From: Paracoccaceae bacterium
GTDB lineage: Bacteria; Pseudomonadota; Alphaproteobacteria; Rhodobacterales; Rhodobacteraceae
Reading direction: 5' to 3'
NCBI GenBank assembly: GCA_020446815.1
Contig: JAGRDY010000028.1
Coordinates: 1-41,735 of the forward strand
Length of the DNA: 41,735 nucleotides
A program made the position numbers and the translations under genes. The notes below the pieces were generated by a model, which was given only the letters and a program-made list of their open reading frames with translations, was not told the origin of the DNA and did not search any database. Of the stretch, positions 7,542-15,459 are shown piece after piece; position 1 is the first letter of the stretch; every line of letters begins with the position of its first letter.

Positions 7542-8396
7542 TCAATAGCGGACCACATGCTGGGTCTGAATCCCCAGTCCGTCGATGCCCAAACGCATCA
7601 CTTCGCCGCCTTGCAGATAGAGAGGCGGTTTTTGCCCCATGCCCACCCCCGGCGGCGTTCCGGTGGAGATGATATCGCCCGGCTGCAAGGACATGAACTG
7701 GCTGACATAGGCAATCAGGTAGGGCACGGGAAAGATCATCGTCGCAGTCGACCCCGCCTGCCGACGTTTGCCGTCGACATCCAGCCACATCTGCAAATCG
7801 CCAAGGTTGCCCAGTTCATCCGGCGTCACCAGCCAGGGTCCGATGGGGCCGAATGTATCGCAGCCCTTACCCTTGTCCCAGGTGCCGCCCCGTTTCATCT
7901 GATAGTCCCGTTCACTGATGTCGTTGGCGATACAATACCCGGCCACATGTGACGGCGCATCGGTCTGCGCGATGTATTTGCCGCCGCGTCCGATCACCAC
8001 GGCCAGTTCCACTTCCCAATCGGTCTTGGTGGCGCCCAAAGGGATGATCACATCGTCATCCGGCCCGCAAATGGCCGATGTCCATTTGCCGAAGATCACC
8101 GGTTCATCCGGCGCCGCCAGGCCGGACTCGGCCGCGTGATCGGCATAGTTCAATCCGATGCAGATGAATTTGCCGACCCGGCCGACACAGGGCCCCAGCC
8201 TCAGCCCGGCCTGGGGATTTCCCGGCACCAGGGGCAAGGTGCCCGGATCGATCGACGCCAGCCTTGCCAGATTATCGGGCAGCAAGACATCGCCCGAAAG
8301 ATCGCCCGCATGACCCGAAAGATCGCGCACCCGCCCGTTCGGGTCGAGCAAACCCGGCTTTTCCCGGCCTTTGGCCCCAAAGCGCACGAATTTCAT
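7542..8396 (-). CDS. Fumarylacetoacetate hydrolase (FAH) family protein
   Basis: A 284-residue enzyme of the FAH superfamily, which cleaves or hydrates C-C bonds in metabolites such as acylpyruvates, 2-hydroxyhepta-2,4-diene-1,7-dioate or ureidoglycolate. The catalytic domain occupies about residues 70-280. Probable divalent-metal ligands are E128 and E130 in DWEVELAV and D159 in ANDISERDYQ; KGCDTFGPIGPWL and STGTPPGVG are also typical. Homologues are often labelled ureidoglycolate lyase, but sequence alone does not fix the substrate. It is transcribed divergently from the dipeptidase gene (117-base gap) and convergently to oppF. Confidence 0.85.
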   Translation of the reverse strand: MKFVRFGAKGREKPGLLDPNGRVRDLSGHAGDLSGDVLLPDNLARLASIDPGTLPLVPGNPQAGLRLGPCVGRVGKFICIGLNYADHAAESGLAAPDEPVIFGKWTSAICGPDDDVIIPLGATKTDWEVELAVVIGRGGKYIAQTDAPSHVAGYCIANDISERDYQMKRGGTWDKGKGCDTFGPIGPWLVTPDELGNLGDLQMWLDVDGKRRQAGSTATMIFPVPYLIAYVSQFMSLQPGDIISTGTPPGVGMGQKPPLYLQGGEVMRLGIDGLGIQTQHVVRY

Positions 8397-8513
8397 GAAT
8401 TTTTCCTAACTTGCATGACTAAGCTCCGAACACATTGCGCCATCGTGTCGAAACGCATTATCCATTACCCGCGACACAGACGGCCTTTCGCACCCATCAA
8501 CCCCCGAGGCAAC

Positions 8514-9566
8514 ATGATACCGGTATTTGACGGCCACAACGATTTTCTTCTGCGACTGCTTCACGCCCCACAGGACCGTGACGAAATCTGGCTCGGAGGG
8601 CAAGGCAAGGGGCATCTGGACCTGCCAAGAATGAAGGCGGGCGGTTTTGTTGGCGGCTTTTTCGCCGTCTACGTCCCTTCTCCGCATATCGAAGGCGGCC
8701 CCGATACCGAGGCGCTCATGGATGCGCCGCCCTATGACATTCCGCTGGGCGATCTCATCGGGGCGCAGGCAGCGCAACCGGTTGCGATGGCGATGGCCGG
8801 ACATCTGATGTGGATGGAACGAACCGGGGCTCTGTCCATCTGCACCACCGTCGGCGAAATCCGCGCGGCCATGAAAGCAGGCAGGATCGCTGCCATTTTG
8901 CATATGGAGGGCGCCGAGCCGATCGGCGAAGACCTGGATGCGTTGCATGTCTGGCACAAGGCAGGGCTGCGCTCGCTCGGGCCGGTCTGGTCGCGGCCCA
9001 CGGTATTCGGGCATGGCGTTCCTTTCCGTTTCCCCGGCGGGCCGGATACCGGACCGGGCCTGACGGACGCGGGCAAACGTCTGGTCAGCGAATGCAACCG
9101 GCTTAAAATAATGCTCGATCTGTCACATCTGAATGAAAAGGGTTTCGACGATATCGCCTCCCTTTCGGATGCGCCGCTGGTGGCGACACATTCCAATGCC
9201 CATGCGGTCACACCGTCAACCCGCAACCTGACCGACCGGCAGCTTGACGTGATCCGCCAGACCAAGGGCATGGTCGGATTGAATTTCGCCACCATATTCC
9301 TGCGCGAAGACGGGCGAAAATCGACTTTTGCCGGTTGGGATCCGGTGTTGCGTCACCTCGATCATCTGATCGACAAGCTGGGCGAAGATCACGTCGGCCT
9401 TGGATCCGATTTTGACGGCGCCACGGTACCGGCCGATATCGGCGACGTCGCGGGGCTTGCGCGCCTGTTCGACGCGCTGCGGGCGCATGGTTACGATGAC
9501 GCCATCCTGCGCAAGATCGCAGCCGACAACTGGCTGGCCGTGCTGGAGCGGACCTGGGGGGCGTGA
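8514..9566 (+). CDS. Dipeptidase, peptidase family M19
   Basis: A renal-dipeptidase-type zinc enzyme of 350 residues, expected to hydrolyse dipeptides, including some with D-residues, in the cytoplasm (no signal peptide seen). Metal-binding features of the family are present: DGHND at residues 6-10 (the HxD pair), the bridging glutamate in AILHMEGAE, histidines in LSHLNEKGF and THSNAHA, and GLGSDFDG near the C-terminus. The ATG at 8514 immediately precedes this N-terminal motif, which decides the start. Its position near an Opp importer suggests a role in breaking down imported peptides. Its stop overlaps the next start (GTGA). Confidence 0.9.
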   Translation: MIPVFDGHNDFLLRLLHAPQDRDEIWLGGQGKGHLDLPRMKAGGFVGGFFAVYVPSPHIEGGPDTEALMDAPPYDIPLGDLIGAQAAQPVAMAMAGHLMWMERTGALSICTTVGEIRAAMKAGRIAAILHMEGAEPIGEDLDALHVWHKAGLRSLGPVWSRPTVFGHGVPFRFPGGPDTGPGLTDAGKRLVSECNRLKIMLDLSHLNEKGFDDIASLSDAPLVATHSNAHAVTPSTRNLTDRQLDVIRQTKGMVGLNFATIFLREDGRKSTFAGWDPVLRHLDHLIDKLGEDHVGLGSDFDGATVPADIGDVAGLARLFDALRAHGYDDAILRKIAADNWLAVLERTWGA

Positions 9567-10777
9567 GTTTGCCGGCGCTGAACAACCGGGCTGCGCGGCG
9601 GCTCTTTCTTGACCGCCATGCCTTGATCGAACCACCTGCGGGAAACGCCGGGGGCGCGGACCTTCTGGCGCTGATCAACCGGCTGGGGTTCGTGCAGGTC
9701 GACAGTATCAATACTGTCGAACGCGCGCATCACATGATCTTGTGGTCGCGGCGTCAATCCTACCGCCGCGACAACCTGCGCCCCTTGCTCGAACAAAGCC
9801 GCTGCCTTTTCGAGCACTGGACCCATGATGCCTCGATCATTCCCAGCGCATTCCTGCCGCAATGGCAGCTTCGCTTTGCCCGCGACGGCGCACGCATCAG
9901 GTCGCGCTGGACGGATTGGCACGGGCCGGCTTTCAAGGACAAGATCGATGACGTGCTGGAATACATTCGGAAGTATGGCCCGGTTGGTTCGGGTGATGTG
10001 GGCACGGACGAGAGGCGCGGCAAGGGCGGCTGGTGGCAATGGCACCCTTCCAAGACGGCGCTGGAATATCTGTGGCGATCGGGGGTCTTGTCGGTCTGTG
10101 AAAGGCGTGGGTTTGCAAAGATATATGACCTCACAGAACGGGTCCATCCGCAAACGGCGAACCAGATTCCACCCCACCCGGCAGAGACGATCGACTGGGC
10201 CTGCAACGGCGCTCTTGACCGGCTCGGTTTTGCGACACCGGGCGAAATCGCCGCATTCTTCGATCTGATCACCCCCGCCGAAGCCAAGGCGTGGTGTGCC
10301 CGCGAGATGAAGAAAGGGAGCATCGAAGCGATCGAGATCGAAGGCGTCGATGGCCGCTGGCGCAAATCCCTCGCGCACCCCGGCGCCCTCTGTCGTGCCC
10401 GTGAACTGCCCGCGCCGTCACAACGATTGCGCATCTTGTCGCCCTTCGACCCTGCCCTGCGCGACCGCAAGCGCTGCGAAAGACTGTTCGGCTTTCACTA
10501 CCGCATCGAAGTTTTCGTTCCCGAGGCGAAGCGCCGCTATGGCTATTATGTTTTTCCGGTCATGCAGGGCGACAGGCTGATCGGCCGCATCGACCTGAAA
10601 TGCCAGCGCGCCGACGGCCGGCTGGCAATCACCGCCTTCTGGCCGGAACCGGGCATCGCGATGGGCCAGGGTCGGCTGGGCCGGCTCGAGGCGGAGTTGA
10701 ACAGGTTGGGCCGCTTTACCGGCTGCAACAGCCTGGACTTCGCCAACGGATGGCTTCGCGAGACATTGCAGGCGTGA
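9563..10777 (+). CDS. YcaQ/AlkX-type crosslink-repair DNA glycosylase (HTH_42 family)
   Basis: A 404-residue winged-helix protein of the HTH_42 family. E. coli YcaQ (AlkX) unhooks DNA interstrand crosslinks and removes alkylated bases. The proposed catalytic motif in this family is Gln-x-Gln or Gln-x-Asp; here it is visible as FVQVDSINTVERAHH at about residues 44-58 (QVD, the AlkX type). Other family marks are the tyrosine-rich LFGFHYRIEVF and YGYYVFPVMQGDRLIGRIDL near the C-terminus. Translation starts at a GTG overlapping the dipeptidase stop by four bases, so the two proteins are coupled despite unrelated chemistry. The enzyme may act on a different lesion than in E. coli. Confidence 0.85.
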   Translation: MSLPALNNRAARRLFLDRHALIEPPAGNAGGADLLALINRLGFVQVDSINTVERAHHMILWSRRQSYRRDNLRPLLEQSRCLFEHWTHDASIIPSAFLPQWQLRFARDGARIRSRWTDWHGPAFKDKIDDVLEYIRKYGPVGSGDVGTDERRGKGGWWQWHPSKTALEYLWRSGVLSVCERRGFAKIYDLTERVHPQTANQIPPHPAETIDWACNGALDRLGFATPGEIAAFFDLITPAEAKAWCAREMKKGSIEAIEIEGVDGRWRKSLAHPGALCRARELPAPSQRLRILSPFDPALRDRKRCERLFGFHYRIEVFVPEAKRRYGYYVFPVMQGDRLIGRIDLKCQRADGRLAITAFWPEPGIAMGQGRLGRLEAELNRLGRFTGCNSLDFANGWLRETLQA

Positions 10778-10778
10778 T

Positions 10779-10840
10779 CGCCCCTGTCATATGGGCCGAA
10801 ACCGACGCCTGAAAACGTCGGCCCCGTGACAGAAGGGGCG
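10779..10840 (+). terminator. Nested stem-loop after the glycosylase gene
   Basis: CGCCCCTGTCA (10779-10789) pairs with TGACA and GGGGCG (10827-10840) with a 3-base bulge, enclosing a second hairpin CCGACG/CGTCGG (10802-10821). There is no T tract, so it is either a factor-dependent terminator or a structured leader for the EamA gene. Confidence 0.45.
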
Positions 10841-10880
10841 CGTCTCTCACGCCAATCTGGCCGGAAGCGGTGGAGGCCGG

Positions 10881-11771
10881 ATGCAACGGGAATTCAGCTA
10901 TCTTCAAAGCGTTGTCATGGTCGTTCTGGCGGCCGTGTTCTGGTCTTTGATGGCTCTGGTCATCCGCTTTCTGGGTGATGCGGGTACATGGCAGATATTG
11001 CTCTACCGGTCTTTGGGGATGATTCCGGTTCTGGCTTTCTTCATCTGGCGCAGATCCCAAGGCAAGACACTGGCGCGTATCCGCCGCGCCGGGCTGCCCG
11101 GTTTGGTTGGCGGCACCGGTTTGGCCTTCGCCTTTGCCGGGGCGATCTATGCCATCCAGGCGACATCAGTGGCCAATGCCGTTCTGCTTTTTGCCGCGGC
11201 ACCGCTGATGACCGCTGTCATGGCCTGGGCGCTGCTGAAAGAACCCGTCCGCCCCGCCACCTGGGGCGCCATCGCACTGGCCAGTATTGGCGTTTTCATG
11301 ATGGTCCGTGTCGGGTTGAACATCGGTACCGGTTGGGGAAGCCTTGCCGCGCTGATGTCGGCCGGCGGTTTCGCCGCCTTTACCGTGACTTTGCGCTGGG
11401 GGCGCATGTCGGACATGTTGCCGGCGGTGCTGATTGGCGGGCTCATTTCGGTCGTGGTCGCCTCGCTGGTGATAACGCTGCGGGGCGACGATTTTATGCT
11501 GTCGGCGGGCTCGGTGGTGCTGGCGATGGCGATGGGGGCCATTTTGCTGGGCATCGGCATGTCCTTCTATACGGCGGGCAGCCGAGCGGTCGATGCGGCT
11601 CAGCTCGGGGTGCTGTCGCTTGCCGAGGTGATGCTGGCACCAGTCTGGGTGTGGCTGTTTCTCGGTGAAAGCACCAGCAGGGATACATTGATCGGTGGCG
11701 CCATCCTGCTTCTGGCGATTGCCTTCAACGCGGCAAGCGGCATGCGCCATCGGCCGGCCAAGCTGATCTGA
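10881..11771 (+). CDS. EamA/DMT-family transporter
   Basis: An inner-membrane carrier of the drug/metabolite transporter superfamily, 296 residues, with about ten hydrophobic helices in two EamA repeats (about 10-140 and 155-285). Conserved marks include the first-helix segment VFWSLMALVIRFLGDAG and the paired PLMTAVMAWALLKEPV and LAEVMLAPVWVWLFLGES, where each repeat ends at a glutamate. Substrates of this family range from amino acids to nucleosides; none can be assigned here. It converges on the rpiR-type gene with a 1-base gap. Confidence 0.85.
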   Translation: MQREFSYLQSVVMVVLAAVFWSLMALVIRFLGDAGTWQILLYRSLGMIPVLAFFIWRRSQGKTLARIRRAGLPGLVGGTGLAFAFAGAIYAIQATSVANAVLLFAAAPLMTAVMAWALLKEPVRPATWGAIALASIGVFMMVRVGLNIGTGWGSLAALMSAGGFAAFTVTLRWGRMSDMLPAVLIGGLISVVVASLVITLRGDDFMLSAGSVVLAMAMGAILLGIGMSFYTAGSRAVDAAQLGVLSLAEVMLAPVWVWLFLGESTSRDTLIGGAILLLAIAFNAASGMRHRPAKLI

Positions 11772-11772
11772 T

Positions 11773-12645
11773 TCACCGCAAGCGCCGGAAGAAACGCGAT
11801 TTCGCGTAAAGCTCTTCCAGCCGCTTCATCCGCGCTTGCGTATCTTCCCATGTCAGCGTCTGGACAGCGGCCAGCAGCGTTTCCACCAGAATCTGAATGG
11901 CGACCGTCGAATCCCATGCCGATGGCACCTCGATATGGGCGGAAAGGCGGTAGCGCGCGCGTGCCGCCGCAGGCGAAACCCATTGATCGGTAACAAGAAC
12001 CACTTCTGCCCCCTGATCACTGGCGATTTCGACCAGTTGAAGGACGTTGTTTTCATAACGGCGAATATCGAAGGCCAGCAAAACGTCACCCGGCGACATG
12101 TCGATGAGCGCGGGCGGCCAGGCGTTCGACATGGCGGAAATCAACGCGACACCCGGGCGGATGACCCGCATATGGGTGACGAAATAATCCGCCATCGTAT
12201 GGGTGATGCGCCCGCCCATGGCAAAAACCTTGCGGTCCTTGTCGGCCAACAGCCCCGCAATCGCGTCAAAGTCTGCATGGTCGATCTGGCCCAGCGTCGC
12301 TTGCAGATTGCCAACGACCGCATCGGCAAAACGGTTGAGGATATGCGTATCCGGCACGCCTTCGGCCCATCTGTCGTGCTTGGTCAGGGGAGAGACAAGT
12401 CGTTCCTCGACTTCAAGCCGGATCGACGCCTGAAAATCGGTATATCCCTTGAACCCCAGTTTCTGAACCAGCCGCACCACCGTCGGCGTCGAAACCTCGG
12501 CCGCCTTTGCCAAGGCCGTGATCGACCCCAATGCGGCAACAGGATAATTTCGCGCGATATGTTGGGCCAATTGCCGTTCAGCCCGGGTCAAGCTTTCGAA
12601 CGCGATGCGGATTTGTTGCTCGATCGTGGGCAAAGCGGCAACCAA
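11773..12645 (-). CDS. MurR/RpiR-family transcriptional regulator
   Basis: A DNA-binding regulator with an N-terminal HTH_6 domain (helix-turn-helix near ITALAKAAEVSTPTVVRLVQ) and a C-terminal SIS sugar-phosphate-type sensor domain (about residues 110-250, with VFAMGGRITHTM and VLLAFDIRRYE). RpiR proteins respond to phosphosugars, but in alphaproteobacteria many control amine or amino-acid catabolism. I prefer the TTG at 12645 (290 residues): GGGAG lies exactly 6 bases upstream and the protein then begins in the usual MxxLPTIEQ manner. The longer GTG start at 12684 would leave almost no leader after the TATAAT at 12696-12701. It is divergent from the hydrolase/TRAP operon and likely controls it. 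Confidence 0.88.
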   Translation of the reverse strand: MVAALPTIEQQIRIAFESLTRAERQLAQHIARNYPVAALGSITALAKAAEVSTPTVVRLVQKLGFKGYTDFQASIRLEVEERLVSPLTKHDRWAEGVPDTHILNRFADAVVGNLQATLGQIDHADFDAIAGLLADKDRKVFAMGGRITHTMADYFVTHMRVIRPGVALISAMSNAWPPALIDMSPGDVLLAFDIRRYENNVLQLVEIASDQGAEVVLVTDQWVSPAAARARYRLSAHIEVPSAWDSTVAIQILVETLLAAVQTLTWEDTQARMKRLEELYAKSRFFRRLR

Positions 12646-12695
12646 ACGTCTCTCCCGCCTGTTTGCACCAACCGGTGCGGGCACTCTCTGTAACG

Positions 12696-12757
12696 ATTAT
12701 AACGAGTTTTTCAAAAATGAAAATATATTGACAAACATGCTTCGATGCCCGGATCAT
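12696..12757. promoter_or_regulatory. Divergent promoters with RpiR-type operator candidate
   Basis: On the minus strand TATAAT (12701-12696) gives a good -10 for the regulator gene, with TTTTCA as a weak -35 at 12723-12718. On the plus strand TTGACA (12728-12733) and GATCAT (12752-12757), 18 bases apart, form a promoter for the hydrolase/TRAP operon. The inverted repeat TTTTCA-AAAA-TGAAAA (12708-12723) overlaps the minus-strand promoter and abuts the plus-strand -35, an apt place for one repressor to control both. The binding protein is inferred. Confidence 0.6.
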
Positions 12758-12787
12758 CAAGTCATCGAACAGGGGGATTCTCAGCGC

Positions 12788-13576
12788 ATGACGGGGCAAT
12801 CCGCAAACGCACTTCCGGTCGCCAGGCTGGAAAACGCGGCCGCGCCGGGGCCGTGCCTGATGGTTTGTGAACATGCCTCAAATCACATCCCGGCAGAATT
12901 TGCCGGTCTTGGCCTGTCACAGGCAGATCAACGCGCCCATATCGCATGGGATCCAGGCGCGCTCGGGCTGGCGCGCGAACTGGCCGAGCGGTTGCGGGCC
13001 CCCTTGGTTTTTTCGGGAATTTCCCGCCTCGTGTATGATCTGAACCGTGCGCCCGATGCCGTTGGCGCGATCGCGGCGCGCAGCGAAACCTATGATATTC
13101 CTGGCAATCAGGGACTTGACGCCGCTGACAGGCAGCGCCGGACGTCGGCGATCTACCTGCCGTTTCATGCCGCTCTGCGCGAAGAGATCGCCCGGCGGCT
13201 GGCGGCATCCCTGCGCCCGGTGATCGTTACGGTGCACAGCTTCACGCCGCTCTATTTCGGCCGGCGCCGTGACGTTGAACTCGGGGTGATTCACGACGCC
13301 GACGCCACTTTCGCCCTGGCCGTGCTCGACGCCGCTCAGACGCAGACTTCGCTTAACGCGCAACTGAATGCACCCTATTCGGCGGCCGATGATGTCACCC
13401 ATACACTGCGGCTTCAGGCGACACCTTACGGGCTCTTGAATGTCATGCTGGAAATCCGCAATGACCTATTGGCCGATGCCCGCGCCGAAAAAGCGATGGC
13501 CGACACGCTGGCGCCCGTTCTCAGCGCCGCGCTCGACACTGTGGGGGCCCATGCCATAACAAGCAAGGCCTCATGA
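12788..13576 (+). CDS. N-formylglutamate amidohydrolase family protein
   Basis: A 262-residue FGase-family (Pfam N-formylglutamate amidohydrolase) hydrolase. The named reaction is N-formyl-L-glutamate + water to glutamate + formate in histidine breakdown, by a metal-dependent mechanism. Family motifs are clear: MVCEHASNHIP (about 25-35), HIAWDPGALGLARELAERL, SRLVYDLNRAP, TVHSFTPLYFG and LEIRNDLL. No histidine-utilisation gene is nearby. Instead it begins an operon with a TRAP transporter and a glutamate-amine ligase, so it may hydrolyse a gamma-glutamyl or N-acyl-glutamate intermediate. The ATG at 12788 has AGGGGG about 11 bases upstream. The dctQ start follows its stop by 1 base. Confidence 0.85.
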   Translation: MTGQSANALPVARLENAAAPGPCLMVCEHASNHIPAEFAGLGLSQADQRAHIAWDPGALGLARELAERLRAPLVFSGISRLVYDLNRAPDAVGAIAARSETYDIPGNQGLDAADRQRRTSAIYLPFHAALREEIARRLAASLRPVIVTVHSFTPLYFGRRRDVELGVIHDADATFALAVLDAAQTQTSLNAQLNAPYSAADDVTHTLRLQATPYGLLNVMLEIRNDLLADARAEKAMADTLAPVLSAALDTVGAHAITSKAS

Positions 13577-13577
13577 C

Positions 13578-14084
13578 ATGCCCAAATGGACCCGCACATA
13601 TGTTCGCCTGATCGAAACCGTCAGCTACCGTGTCGGGCGGTTTGCGATGTATCTGCTGTTCGTCATGATGGCGATCCTGCTCTGGTCGTCGATCACCAAG
13701 GTCATCCGGCTACCCGCGATCTGGACCCTGGAAATGGCGCAATTCACGCTGGTTGCCTATTACCTGCTTGGCGCGCCTTATACATTCCAGCTTGGGACCA
13801 ATGTCAGGATGGACCTGCTATACGCCCGCATGACCGCGAAGACCCAGGCGCTATGGGACGCGTTCACCATTTTCGCACTGATTTTCTATCTTGGCGTCAT
13901 GCTTTACGGAGCCTGGGGCAGCACCATCTATTCGATTGAAACGGGCGAACGCGCGCCGACAGGCTGGCGGCCCTATCTGTGGCCGATCAAGGTGATCATC
14001 TGCGTCAGCTTTGTCCTGATGATCCTGCAATCCACAGTCCATTTGATCCGCGACATTGCGGTCCTTCGCGACAAGGAATTCTGA
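13578..14084 (+). CDS. dctQ: TRAP transporter small permease (DctQ)
   Basis: Small membrane subunit of a tripartite ATP-independent periplasmic transporter, 168 residues, with four hydrophobic helices: about 20-40 (FAMYLLFVMMAILLWSSITK), 52-72, 95-115 and 135-155. The pattern of Trp, Tyr and positively charged loops between helices is typical of DctQ. It starts 1 base after the hydrolase stop and its own stop overlaps the dctM start (TGATG), so all are co-translated. Confidence 0.88.
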   Translation: MPKWTRTYVRLIETVSYRVGRFAMYLLFVMMAILLWSSITKVIRLPAIWTLEMAQFTLVAYYLLGAPYTFQLGTNVRMDLLYARMTAKTQALWDAFTIFALIFYLGVMLYGAWGSTIYSIETGERAPTGWRPYLWPIKVIICVSFVLMILQSTVHLIRDIAVLRDKEF

Positions 14085-15403
14085 TGTCCCACGAAGCGAT
14101 CGCTATCCTGATGTTTTCGACCATGCTCTTGATGATGATCACGGGCCAGCGGGTCTTTGGTGCCATCGGATTTGTCGCTGTTGTCTCGGCGATGCTTCTC
14201 TGGGGTCCTGGCGGCTCGGATATGGGTTTTTCTTCGGTCATGAAACTGATGAAGTGGAATACGCTTCTGACCCTGCCGATGTTCGTTTTCATGGGCTATG
14301 TGATGTCCGAAAGCCGTCTTGCCGAAGATCTCTACAAGATGTTCCATGTCTGGTTCGGCCCCCTGCCCGGCGGTCTGGCGGTGGGCACAATAATGCTGAT
14401 GGTGATGATTTCGGCGATGAACGGACTATCCGTCGCGGGCATGGCCATCGGGGCCACGATCGCGCTGCCGGAACTGGTCAAGCGCGACTATGACAAATTG
14501 ATGATTTCGGGCGTCATTCAGGGTGGATCCAGCCTCGGCATACTTATCCCGCCTTCTGTCGTTCTGGTACTTTTCGCTCAGATCGCCCGACAGCCGGTCA
14601 GCCAGCTCTGGCTCGCGGGGCTCTTTCCAGGATTGCTGATGGCGACCTTGTTTGTCATCTACATCACCCTTCGCTGCTGGCGCAACCCAAGCCTGGCGCC
14701 TGCGATGCCCGCCGAGGAAAGAGCGGAAATCTCATGGTCGGAGCGCATCGCTTTGCTTCATGCCGGGATTTTGCCGCTGACGATATTCGGCGCCATGATG
14801 ATTCCCTTCATTAAGGGCTGGACCAGCCTGACCGAGGCTTCGGTCGTCGGGGCCCTGACCGCCGTGGCTGCCGCCGTCATCAAGGGGCGTTTTACCAGGG
14901 ATGTGTTCGAGGTCGCGACGCGCAACACGCTGGCCATTACAACGATGTTCATGCTGATCATCATGGCCGCGTTGTCATTCGGTTCTGTCTTTGACGGACT
15001 TGGTGCCGGGCGCGCCATCGAAAACCTGTTTGTCCGCGATCTGGGGCTGAACGCTTGGGAAGTGCTGATCCTGATGCAGCTCAGCTTTCTCATAATGGGC
15101 ATGTTTCTCGATGATACGGCAATGCTGGTGATTGTCGCCCCGATCTATGTAGGCCTTGCCAAGTCCCTGGGCTTTGATCTGATCTGGTACGGCGTACTTT
15201 ACACGATCACCTGTCAGATCGCCTATCTCACACCGCCTTTCGGCTATAACCTTTTCCTCATGCGGGCGATGGCACCCGCCGACTTTACCTTACCGATGAT
15301 CTACCGGTCGGTGTTTCCCTTCGTGCTTGTAATGGTGTTGACACTGATACTGGTGATGATCTTTCCCGAAATCGCCCTCTGGCTACCCGAAAAGCTGCTG
15401 TAA
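14084..15403 (+). CDS. dctM: TRAP transporter large permease (DctM)
   Basis: The sodium-coupled transport subunit, 439 residues with about twelve membrane segments. DctM motifs include SGLG-like SVAGMAIGATIALPELVKRD (about 125-145), GGSSLGILIPPSVVLVLFAQ and, near the end, YTITCQIAYLTPPFGYNLFL. I start it at the ATG overlapping the dctQ stop, since an earlier start would lie within dctQ. With DctP it imports a small solute using the ion gradient; the substrate is not readable from this subunit. Confidence 0.92.
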   Translation: MSHEAIAILMFSTMLLMMITGQRVFGAIGFVAVVSAMLLWGPGGSDMGFSSVMKLMKWNTLLTLPMFVFMGYVMSESRLAEDLYKMFHVWFGPLPGGLAVGTIMLMVMISAMNGLSVAGMAIGATIALPELVKRDYDKLMISGVIQGGSSLGILIPPSVVLVLFAQIARQPVSQLWLAGLFPGLLMATLFVIYITLRCWRNPSLAPAMPAEERAEISWSERIALLHAGILPLTIFGAMMIPFIKGWTSLTEASVVGALTAVAAAVIKGRFTRDVFEVATRNTLAITTMFMLIIMAALSFGSVFDGLGAGRAIENLFVRDLGLNAWEVLILMQLSFLIMGMFLDDTAMLVIVAPIYVGLAKSLGFDLIWYGVLYTITCQIAYLTPPFGYNLFLMRAMAPADFTLPMIYRSVFPFVLVMVLTLILVMIFPEIALWLPEKLL

Positions 15404-15419
15404 CCTCAACCAGAACAGA

Positions 15420-15433
15420 CCCCGATAACGGGG
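15420..15433 (+). promoter_or_regulatory. Short hairpin before dctP
   Basis: CCCCG-ATAA-CGGGG between dctM and dctP. Together with the very strong AAGGAGA ribosome-binding site at 15447-15453 it may help raise expression of the binding protein. There is no T tract. Confidence 0.35.
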
Positions 15434-15459
15434 CAACCCATCCAACAAGGAGAACGACA

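Noticed and set aside
12646-12684. GTG start at 12684 for the RpiR-type regulator
   Set aside because: It would sit about 5 bases after the expected transcription start and adds an Arg-rich stretch unlike the family; the TTG at 12645 has an ideally spaced GGGAG.
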